Part shown: piece after piece, positions 24,984 through 32,836 of the stretch
Layout of the letters: every line of letters starts with the position of its first letter
How positions within the stretch are numbered: the first letter of the stretch is position 1
Assembly: GCA_019449635.1 (NCBI GenBank)
Contig: JAGRPI010000028.1
Location: forward strand, 1-32,836
Direction: 5' to 3'
DNA: 32,836 nucleotides
DNA from: Candidatus Ferrigenium bremense
GTDB lineage: Bacteria; Pseudomonadota; Gammaproteobacteria; Burkholderiales; Gallionellaceae
Notes under the pieces: model-generated
Seen by the model: the letters and a program-made list of their open reading frames with translations, nothing else
Databases searched by the model: none
What the model was told of the DNA's origin: nothing
Made by a program: the position numbers and the translations under genes

Positions 24984-25631
24984 ATGAACTATCCCCATCC
25001 CATCATCGCCCGCGAGGGCTGGCCGTTCCTGATCGGCGCCATCTTCATTGCACTGCTGTTGTCCGGCCTTGTCGGCGGCATCGCCGAACTGCTGGCTTGG
25101 ATCGTCGTGCTGTTCGTGGTGCAGTTTTTCCGCGACCCGCCGCGCGAGATTCCGCAGGAAGCCGGCGCGGTGCTGTCGCCGGCCGACGGGCGGGTCATCA
25201 AGGTTGAGCGCACGCAGGATCCCTACGGGCAACGCGAGGCGATCCTGATCAGCGTGTTCATGAACGTGTTCAACGTGCATTCCAACCGCAGCCCGGTGGA
25301 CGGTACCGTGGAAAAAGTGCAGTATTTTCCCGGCAAGTTCGTGAACGCCGATCTTGACAAGGCTTCCGCAGAAAATGAGCGCAATGCCGTGGTGCTGAAG
25401 ACCACAGACGGACAGACTGTGACCTTTGTCCAGGTAGCTGGCCTGATCGCGCGGCGCATCCTGTGTTACATCAAGGCCGGCGATACGCTGGCGCGCGGCC
25501 AGCGCTACGGCTTTATCCGCTTCGGTTCGCGCGTGGATGTTTACCTGCCGCTGGATGCCGCCGTGAAAGTCAGCATCGGCGACAAGGTGTCGGCAACCAC
25601 CAGCATCTTGGCAATTCTCCCGCAAAGCTGA
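24984..25631 (+). CDS. psd: phosphatidylserine decarboxylase proenzyme (short type)
   Basis: The 215-residue pyruvoyl enzyme converts phosphatidylserine to phosphatidylethanolamine at the inner membrane. Two hydrophobic segments near the N-terminus ([35 protein letters not shown]) anchor it. Catalytic-domain motifs are [23 protein letters not shown] and, near the end, [10 protein letters not shown]. The predicted self-cleavage is between Gly181 and Ser182, turning Ser182 into the pyruvoyl group. The size matches the short PSD-A class rather than the 320-residue E. coli enzyme. Its partner pssA follows 12 bases later. The Shine-Dalgarno region is weak and lies at the edge of the repeat. Confidence 0.95.
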   Translation: MNYPHPIIAREGWPFLIGAIFIALLLSGLVGGIAELLAWIVVLFVVQFFRDPPREIPQEAGAVLSPADGRVIKVERTQDPYGQREAILISVFMNVFNVHSNRSPVDGTVEKVQYFPGKFVNADLDKASAENERNAVVLKTTDGQTVTFVQVAGLIARRILCYIKAGDTLARGQRYGFIRFGSRVDVYLPLDAAVKVSIGDKVSATTSILAILPQS

Positions 25632-25643
25632 TAGCCTAGGGGC

Positions 25644-26393
25644 ATGGACGAGTTCGATATACGCAAAACGATGAATCTGCGCAGGCGCGGTATTTACCTG
25701 CTGCCCAACCTGTTTACGACCGGCGCACTGTTTGCCGGTTTCTACGCCATTGTGCAGGCGATGAATCTGCGCTTTGAATTTGCGGCAGTGGCGATCTTCA
25801 TCGCCATGGTGCTGGATGGGCTGGATGGCCGCGTGGCGCGGCTGACACATACGCAAAGCGAATTCGGCGCCGAATACGACAGCCTGTCCGATATGGTTTC
25901 CTTCGGTGTCGCACCGGCATTGGTCATGTACGAATGGGCTTTGAAAGGGCTGGGCAAGTGGGGCTGGTTCGCCGCGTTTATCTACTGCGCTGCCACCGCG
26001 TTGCGCCTGGCCCGCTTCAACACCAACATCGACGTGGTCGATAAACGCTATTTTCAGGGCTTGCCCAGCCCGGCAGCAGCCGCGTTGGCGGCGGGTTTCG
26101 TCTGGGTGATGCTGGATTACGGTTTCAAGGGCGGCGAACTGAGCTGGTATGCGGCGGCGCTGACGGTGTTTGCCGGGTTGAGCATGGTCAGCAACCTGCC
26201 GTTTTACAGCTTCAAAGACCTGAACATGCGCAAGAGCGTGCCCTTCGTGGTGATCTTCCTGATCGCGCTGTTCTTCATCCTGATTTCCAGTTACCCGCCC
26301 GGCGTATTGTTTGCCTTGTTCATGGGCTATGCCTTGTCCGGCTATGTGATGTGGCTGTTGCGTCTGCGTAAAAAACAACAGCCCATTGCCTGA
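25644..26393 (+). CDS. pssA: CDP-diacylglycerol-serine O-phosphatidyltransferase
   Basis: The 249-residue membrane enzyme makes phosphatidylserine from CDP-diacylglycerol and serine, the substrate for Psd encoded just upstream. The CDP-alcohol phosphotransferase motif is complete: Asp58, Asp61-Gly62, Ala65-Arg66, Gly75, Asp79 and Asp83 within LDGLDGRVARLTHTQSEF and GAEYDSLSD. At least six hydrophobic spans follow. It belongs to the integral-membrane (B. subtilis-like) type, unlike E. coli PssA. AGGGG precedes the ATG. The stop overlaps the -35 region of the predicted leuA promoter. Confidence 0.95.
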   Translation: MDEFDIRKTMNLRRRGIYLLPNLFTTGALFAGFYAIVQAMNLRFEFAAVAIFIAMVLDGLDGRVARLTHTQSEFGAEYDSLSDMVSFGVAPALVMYEWALKGLGKWGWFAAFIYCAATALRLARFNTNIDVVDKRYFQGLPSPAAAALAAGFVWVMLDYGFKGGELSWYAAALTVFAGLSMVSNLPFYSFKDLNMRKSVPFVVIFLIALFFILISSYPPGVLFALFMGYALSGYVMWLLRLRKKQQPIA

Positions 26394-26413
26394 TGCGATA
26401 AAACTGGTAATAT
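26386..26413 (+). promoter_or_regulatory. probable extended -10 promoter of the leuA leader
   Basis: TTGCCT (26386-26391) is followed after 16 bases by TGG-TAATAT (-10 at 26408-26413), an extended -10 form. Initiation would fall near 26420-26421, at or next to the A of the leader-peptide ATG. Confidence 0.5.
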
Positions 26414-26420
26414 TCACTCC

Positions 26421-26504
26421 ATGCATTTCTCCACGCACATCGCGATACTTCACTCCACGTTCAGCCTGCTGGCTGCGCTGCTGCTGCTGCGCGGCGCGCG
26501 CTAA
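26421..26504 (+). CDS. probable leucine-rich leader peptide of leuA
   Basis: A 27-codon frame upstream of leuA encodes a peptide with seven leucines, including FSLLAALLLLRGAR at its end; four consecutive CTG codons stand near the stop. The E. coli leucine leader likewise has four adjacent Leu codons and Arg-Gly-Arg residues after them. Placement 84 bases before leuA and the Leu run support attenuation-type control by leucyl-tRNA supply. No GC-rich hairpin with T-run follows. Instead, short complementary blocks (AACCT 26539-26543, AGGTT 26557-26561, AACCT 26563-26567) allow alternative pairing ahead of the leuA ribosome site. No Shine-Dalgarno sequence precedes the ATG. Confidence 0.5.
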   Translation: MHFSTHIAILHSTFSLLAALLLLRGAR

Positions 26505-26588
26505 CCGTATACCCACAAATTGAAGCAACAAGCGCAATAACCTTGAGTGGTTACGCAGGTTTAACCTATTCGCATTGGAGTTTTCATC

Positions 26589-28124
26589 ATGGCAGACAAA
26601 TTGATTATTTTCGACACCACCTTGCGCGATGGCGAGCAGAGTCCCGGCGCGGCGATGACCCGGGAAATGAAGATCCGCATTGCGCGCCAGTTGGAAAAGC
26701 TCGGCGTGGATGTGATCGAGGCGGGTTTTGCCGCCGCCAGCCCGGGAGATTTCGAGGCCGTGAAGGCTGTTGCAGAGACCGTGAAAAATTCCACGGTGTG
26801 TTCGCTGGCGCGCGCCGGCGAGAATGACGTGCGCCGTGCCGGTGAGGCCATTCGTCCGGCGAAATCGGGGCGCATCCACACTTTCATTGCCACCAGCCCG
26901 ATCCACATGCAGCACAAGCTGCGCATGACCGAGGATCAGGTGGTCGAGCGCGCGGTCAGCGCGGTGAAGTGGGCGCTGGAATACACCGATGACGTGGAAT
27001 TTTCCGCCGAAGACGCAGTGCGCTCAGAGATGGATTTTCTGGTGCGGGTGTTCGATGCGGTGATCCGTGCCGGCGCCAGGACGCTGAATGTGCCGGATAC
27101 GGTGGGCTATTCGATACCCGCCGCATGGGGTGAGCGCATCCGGCAACTGATCGAGCGCGTGCCCAATTCGGACAAGGTGGTCTGGTCTACGCATTGCCAC
27201 AACGATCTGGGTTTGGCGGTGGCGAACTCTTTGTCCGCCGTGATGAATGGCGCGCGCCAGGTGGAATGCACCATCAATGGCCTGGGCGAACGCGCCGGAA
27301 ACGCCTCACTGGAAGAAATCGTGATGGCGGTAAAGACACGACACGATGTATTCAACCTGGACACGCGCATCGATACCACGCAGATCGTGCCGACTTCCAA
27401 ACTGGTTTCCAGTATCACCGGTTATCCGGTGCAGCCGAACAAGGCGATCGTCGGCGCGAACGCCTTTGCGCACGAATCCGGCATCCACCAGGACGGCGTG
27501 CTCAAGCACCGCGAGACCTACGAAATCATGCGCGCCGAGGATGTGGGCTGGAATGCCAACAAGCTGACCCTCGGCAAGCTCTCCGGGCGCAATGCCCTGC
27601 GCCAGCGTTTTGCCGCGCTGGATATCGAGTTCGATTCGGAAGAGGCGTTCAATGCCGCGTTCCAGCGTTTCAAGGAATTGGCGGATCGCAAGCACGAGAT
27701 TTTCGACGAGGACTTGCAGGCGTTGGTGAGCGACGAGGCGGTGGCGCAGGTCAGCGAGCATTATCATCTGATTTCCATGCGCGCCCATAGCGAGACCGGG
27801 ACGCTGCCGGTGGCAAGGGTGGTGATGAATATCGGCAGCGTACAACACGAAGCCGAGGCGCAAGGTGGCGGGCCGGTGGATGCGACCTTCCAGGCCATCG
27901 AGAAAATCGTACACAGCGGCACCGAGCTGCAACTGTATTCGGTGAACAACATCACCAGCGGTACCGATGCGCAGGGCGAGGTGACGGTGCGCCTGGCCAA
28001 GGGCGGGCGTATCGTCAACGGGCATGGCGCAGATACCGATATCGTGGTGGCTTCCGCCAAGGCTTATCTGAATGCGCTCAACAAGTTGCACAGCAAGCTG
28101 GAGCGCGCCCACCCGCAGTTGTGA
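26589..28124 (+). CDS. leuA: 2-isopropylmalate synthase
   Basis: The 511-residue enzyme condenses 2-oxoisovalerate with acetyl-CoA, the committed step of leucine synthesis. The TIM-barrel part opens with [19 protein letters not shown] (metal and substrate residues) and has [15 protein letters not shown] with the metal-binding His pair. [22 protein letters not shown] and [15 protein letters not shown] follow. The C-terminal domain (residues about 390-505) is the leucine-sensing regulatory domain. GGAG stands 8 bases before the ATG. It follows a probable leader peptide and lies in a cluster with ilvBHC and the phospholipid genes. Confidence 0.97.
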   Translation: MADKLIIFDTTLRDGEQSPGAAMTREMKIRIARQLEKLGVDVIEAGFAAASPGDFEAVKAVAETVKNSTVCSLARAGENDVRRAGEAIRPAKSGRIHTFIATSPIHMQHKLRMTEDQVVERAVSAVKWALEYTDDVEFSAEDAVRSEMDFLVRVFDAVIRAGARTLNVPDTVGYSIPAAWGERIRQLIERVPNSDKVVWSTHCHNDLGLAVANSLSAVMNGARQVECTINGLGERAGNASLEEIVMAVKTRHDVFNLDTRIDTTQIVPTSKLVSSITGYPVQPNKAIVGANAFAHESGIHQDGVLKHRETYEIMRAEDVGWNANKLTLGKLSGRNALRQRFAALDIEFDSEEAFNAAFQRFKELADRKHEIFDEDLQALVSDEAVAQVSEHYHLISMRAHSETGTLPVARVVMNIGSVQHEAEAQGGGPVDATFQAIEKIVHSGTELQLYSVNNITSGTDAQGEVTVRLAKGGRIVNGHGADTDIVVASAKAYLNALNKLHSKLERAHPQL

Positions 28125-28130
28125 ACCGCC

Positions 28131-28160
28131 AGTGCGCGGGTTGGGCACTTCCTGTTTTTT
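28131..28160 (+). terminator. weak possible terminator after leuA
   Basis: AGTGC (28131-28135) and GCACT (28145-28149) can pair around a GC-rich loop, and six T occur at 28155-28160 after a short spacer. The stem is only five pairs, so this is tentative. Confidence 0.3.
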
Positions 28161-28406
28161 GTTCCGGCTTGTCCGGACCAGGTTGGCCGGAAATGAAATT
28201 CTTTGCGAGCATCCGCTACGCGGCTTACCTGCTTACCCCACTTTCTCGCCTGGCATTTGGGCGAACCCTGAATTTTTAAGGTCCCCTAACATTTTGAAAC
28301 AATTATTTTTGAACATGCGGGCGGATGCCTGGTCATAATTCTGCATCGTGGGTTGCAGGGGTTTTATGAATTTCTGCCGTTTTTGTAAATTTCACTGGAG
28401 ATTGTC

Positions 28407-29468
28407 TTGAAGAAAATTTTGTTGGGTTCTACGTTTTTACTGGCTTCACTGGCTGCCAATACGAGCTGGGCAGAGTGCGCCATCATCCCCCATTCGCAAT
28501 GTCCGCATGCAGAGTTCTCCGGCAAGAGTATGGTGCAGGCAAATTTGCAGGAAGCACACCTTTGGGAAGGTGACCTGACGCGCGCCGACTTGACCAAGGC
28601 CAATCTCAAGGGCGCGCAGATCTACCACGGCAAGCTGATGGGCGGCAATTTCACCGAAGCGGACATGACGGACATCTCGCTGTATTACTCCGATCTGACC
28701 GGCGCCAACCTGACCGGTGCGAATCTGACGCGCGCCAAGCTCAAGGGTGCAAATCTCAGCGAGACCAATTTGACCGATACCAATCTGACCGATGCTGAGA
28801 TCGAAAACACTAAATTCAGCAACGCTATTTTCTGCCGCACTACGATGCCGAATGGTATTGTGAACAGCGGCGCAAACTGTCCCGCCAAAAAATCCGCCAA
28901 GACCGAACCGGCCGAGGCAGCGGAAAATGCCATCAATGGCTGCGTGATCCAGCCGCGCACGGTGTGCACGAATGCTTCGCTGGCCGAGGCCAATCTGGGT
29001 TCCGCCAACCTCTCCGGCGCACAGTTGTACATGGGCAATCTCGCGCAAGCCAACCTGTTCAAGGCCAACCTCGGCAAGGCCAATTTGACCGAAGCCAACC
29101 TGTCGCGCGTTAATCTGACCCGGGCCAACCTGTCGCAAGCCAACCTGACCGATGCCAACCTGAACAAGGCAGTGCTGCGCGGCGCACAACTGGAACGCGC
29201 CAATCTGACCGGCGCGATTCTGCTGAATGCCGACCTGACCGATGCCGACCTGACCGGCGCCAATATGGCCAATGCCATGTTGACCGGCGTAACTTTTTGC
29301 AACACGGTCATGCCCAACGGCACGGTGAACAACAGCGGCTGCATGGTTGAAAAAAAAACGGAAGCGGTTACTGAGCCGGTGAAATCCGAACCCGTAAAAG
29401 CCGAGCCTGCCGCGCCGATAATCAAGCCGGCCAAACCGGCAACAAAAGCAAAGACCAAGAGCAAGTAA
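28407..29468 (+). CDS. exported pentapeptide-repeat protein with two repeat domains
   Basis: The 353-residue protein starts at TTG (28407), supported by GGAG six bases upstream and by the signal peptide that follows (KKILLGSTFLLASLAANTSWA-EC, cleavage near residue 22). Two homologous modules follow, about 24-155 and 177-318. Each opens with CxIxPxxxC and contains runs of A(N/D)LxxA pentapeptides (TGANLTGANLTRAKL; QANLTDANLNKA) that should fold as a right-handed quadrilateral beta-helix. Each closes with FCxTxMPNGxV...SGxxC, so cysteines cap both ends. The tail is Lys/Pro/Ala-rich (EPVKSEPVKAEPAAP). Role unknown; periplasmic or surface location is inferred. It ends at a strong terminator. Confidence 0.9.
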   Translation: MKKILLGSTFLLASLAANTSWAECAIIPHSQCPHAEFSGKSMVQANLQEAHLWEGDLTRADLTKANLKGAQIYHGKLMGGNFTEADMTDISLYYSDLTGANLTGANLTRAKLKGANLSETNLTDTNLTDAEIENTKFSNAIFCRTTMPNGIVNSGANCPAKKSAKTEPAEAAENAINGCVIQPRTVCTNASLAEANLGSANLSGAQLYMGNLAQANLFKANLGKANLTEANLSRVNLTRANLSQANLTDANLNKAVLRGAQLERANLTGAILLNADLTDADLTGANMANAMLTGVTFCNTVMPNGTVNNSGCMVEKKTEAVTEPVKSEPVKAEPAAPIIKPAKPATKAKTKSK

Positions 29469-29487
29469 TCAGCCGGGATACCAGGGC

Positions 29488-29517
29488 AAGGGCACGCAGC
29501 GCGTGCCCTTTTGTTTT
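29488..29517 (+). terminator. Rho-independent terminator after the pentapeptide-repeat gene
   Basis: AAGGGCACGC (29488-29497) and GCGTGCCCTT (29501-29510) pair around AGC, with TTTTGTTTTT on the downstream side. Stem and T-tract are both strong. Confidence 0.92.
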
Positions 29518-29565
29518 TACGTGATGGGAATGCCGGCTATTTGTTTTATGCTGCGGGTGACGAAT

Positions 29566-29588
29566 TGCGCCATCTTGGCTATGGCGCA
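29566..29588. repeat. 8-bp inverted repeat upstream of the YihY-like gene
   Basis: TGCGCCAT (29566-29573) and ATGGCGCA (29581-29588) are perfect arms around a seven-base loop, with no T-run. It could be an operator or mRNA hairpin in the 233-base gap before the membrane-protein gene; nothing else was recognised there. Confidence 0.5.
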
Positions 29589-29701
29589 GCGGCAGGATTT
29601 GTTTGTCGGTTATCATGCGCGGATCATAAGGGTCTTTGCATAACTGCTGTACGCTTCGTCGAGAGCGGTTCAAAATCCTTTTCAGGTTGAGGTGGCTAAC
29701 C

Positions 29702-30949
29702 ATGCAAGAGAATTGGCGGAACCTTCTGAATTTCATCCGCTTCATTGTGATGCGCTTCCATCAGGACCGCTGCGTGCAGATTGCGGCGAGCCTGACCTTT
29801 ACCACGCTGCTGTCGCTGGTGCCATTGCTTACCATCGTGCTGGCGATATTCTCGGCGTTCCCGGTGTTCGATGATCTCTCCAGCCAGATCAAGGCTTACC
29901 TGGTCAATAATCTGATGCCGGATGTGGCGGGGAAAGTCATTACCCAATATATGCGGCAGTTTGCCGAGAGCGCGATGAACCTGACGGCGGTTGGCATCGC
30001 GTTTCTTGCGGTGACGGCCATGCTGATGATGCTGACCATAGACCATGCATTCAATACCATCTGGAGGGTAGCCCGTCCGCGGCCATTGATCAAACGGCTG
30101 ATTGTTTACTGGGCAGTCATCACTCTCGCGCCGTTGCTGATCGGCGCGAGCCTGTCATTGACCTCCTGGCTGGTCGGGTTGTCGATGGGTTATGTCAAGC
30201 AGATCCCGATATTCGGCGTGGGGGTGTTGAAAATATTGCCGGTGCTGTTTACCACATTGGCGTTCACCATGCTGTTCCGGTTGGTCCCGAATCGCTATGT
30301 GCCGCGCTCACACGCATTGATCGGGGCGATCGTGGCCGCGCTCATCTTTGAGTCCATGAACCGCGTGTTCGGTTATTACGTCAGCCATTTCCCCACCTAC
30401 AAGCTGGTATATGGCGCATTCGCCAGCGTGCCGATTTTCCTGATGTGGATCTATCTGTCATGGCTGACCATTATGGTCGGTGCGGTGATCGCGGCATCGC
30501 TGTCGCATTGGCGCGCTCCTGTGGCACAACAATTGCCGCCCGCCGTCCAATTGCTGGATGCACTGCGCGTATTGCAGATCATGGCAAGTGGTTTGCAGCA
30601 GGGCAGGGTGAGCACTTTCCCGGAATTGTCCGGATCTTTGCATCTCGGCTATGACATGCTGGAAAAAATTCTTGAAAAGCTGGTAAGTGCCGATATGGTG
30701 CGCAAGGCAGAAGGGCAAGGCTGGCTGCTGATGCGTGACGCGAGCCATATCCGCACCGCAGAATTGTTGCGCCTGTTCGTGCTGGATCGCGGCTCATTGC
30801 CCACCGGACGGAGTGACGATCCATTGCAGCAATGGATCATCGGTTGTGCCGGGCAGCTTGAGCAAAGTAGCGACCTGACCCTGCAGGAGCTCCTTGCGCT
30901 CAGTGCGGAGCATCCCGGCACGATTTCCGGACAGGCTGCCGGCGCATGA
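29702..30949 (+). CDS. YihY/UPF0761 (BrkB-like) inner-membrane protein
   Basis: The 415-residue protein starts at 29702, giving MQENWRNLLNFIRFIVMRFHQDRCVQIAASLTFTT with the family's early RF..D....AasLtfttLLSlVPl pattern; an ATG at 29636 would add a non-conserved extension. Six membrane spans occupy about residues 30-275 (LVPLLTIVLAIFSAFPVF, FLAVTAMLMMLTIDHAFNTIW, FGYYVSHFPTYKLVYGAFASVPIFLMWIYLSW). The C-terminal 120 residues are a winged-helix-like cytoplasmic part (LDALRVLQIMASGLQQGRVSTF). The family is called ribonuclease BN/BrkB by older annotation, but that RNase activity was misassigned. Function is unknown. Confidence 0.9.
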   Translation: MQENWRNLLNFIRFIVMRFHQDRCVQIAASLTFTTLLSLVPLLTIVLAIFSAFPVFDDLSSQIKAYLVNNLMPDVAGKVITQYMRQFAESAMNLTAVGIAFLAVTAMLMMLTIDHAFNTIWRVARPRPLIKRLIVYWAVITLAPLLIGASLSLTSWLVGLSMGYVKQIPIFGVGVLKILPVLFTTLAFTMLFRLVPNRYVPRSHALIGAIVAALIFESMNRVFGYYVSHFPTYKLVYGAFASVPIFLMWIYLSWLTIMVGAVIAASLSHWRAPVAQQLPPAVQLLDALRVLQIMASGLQQGRVSTFPELSGSLHLGYDMLEKILEKLVSADMVRKAEGQGWLLMRDASHIRTAELLRLFVLDRGSLPTGRSDDPLQQWIIGCAGQLEQSSDLTLQELLALSAEHPGTISGQAAGA

Positions 30950-31004
30950 AATATTGCCCGCGCAAATACGTCTCACATCATTGTTGCAGAGTGCGGTTCC
31001 GTAG

Positions 31005-32790
<1,786 letters not shown>

Positions 32791-32794
<4 letters not shown>

Positions 32795-32836
32795 ATCTGT
32801 GCGGATTTGATGTGCAGCCCGGACACGGTGGCGCGA
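32791..32836 (+). CDS. kdsA: possible start of kdsA (KDO-8-phosphate synthase), cut by the window edge
   Basis: The first eight residues, MNLCGFDV, match the conserved N-terminus of KdsA, and kdsA commonly follows pyrG in betaproteobacteria. The next residues here (QPGHGGA) do not match the expected GLDxPFFLIAGPC. Either this copy is unusual or the terminal 20-odd bases are not faithful, for example at a contig end. KdsA would make the KDO-8-phosphate used in lipopolysaccharide core synthesis. Confidence 0.4.

Noticed and set aside
24969-26915. Long minus-strand open frame opposite psd, pssA and the leuA start
   Set aside because: Composition is typical of an antisense shadow (His/Gln/Arg-rich), and it overlaps three well-supported genes.

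Overview
The window looks like a chromosomal segment of a betaproteobacterium, most likely of the Gallionellaceae/Nitrosomonadales type. This is inferred from protein flavour and gene order (ilvB-ilvH-ilvC-psd-pssA-leuA; pyrG followed by a kdsA-like start; msrB-yciB-yciI-ppiC; yqjDEK); no rRNA or tRNA gene is present to confirm it. Bases 1-6400 are visibly more AT-rich than the rest and behave as an accessory island. From about 6.7 kb onward the content is GC-richer housekeeping sequence.

Island (1-6552): the left edge is the tail of an IS3-family transposase and its terminal repeat. Seven minus-strand genes follow. Read 5'->3' (right to left) they are a GH108 endolysin, a three-helix holin-like protein, a large protein joining a papain-like cysteine peptidase to a GHSAG serine hydrolase, a small lysine-rich exported protein, two small membrane proteins and a 315-residue soluble orphan. 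No phage structural, integrase or replication gene accompanies the lysis pair. A holin/endolysin export or lysis module serving the peptidase-hydrolase is the best candidate here for an undescribed system. A 70-bp dispersed repeat sits directly after two of the stop codons.

Core part 1 (6.7-14.1 kb): a conserved membrane protein with a Cys/His motif; a parvulin isomerase, YciI, YciB and MsrB on the minus strand; PhoH and a PrxQ-type peroxiredoxin on the minus strand; then acetyl-CoA synthetase on the plus strand. Downstream of acs lie two extra copies of its C-terminal coding tail, differing almost only at synonymous positions.

Core part 2 (14.3-21.4 kb): a short inverted-repeat element, the murein transglycosylase MltD, the stress-membrane operon yqjD-yqjE-yqjK, and a YejBEF-like peptide ABC transporter whose fused ATPase carries an intergenic-type palindrome in its linker.

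Core part 3 (21.5-32.8 kb): branched-chain amino-acid synthesis (ilvB, ilvH, ilvC, leuA) interleaved with phosphatidylethanolamine synthesis (psd, pssA). ilvC is bracketed by two inverted-repeat elements, and leuA is preceded by a probable leucine-rich leader peptide. Then come an exported pentapeptide-repeat protein, a YihY/BrkB membrane protein, CTP synthase and the start of a probable kdsA. Several genes in this window (bcp, the ABC ATPase, the acs tail, the ilvC flanks) have been touched by small repeats or recombination.
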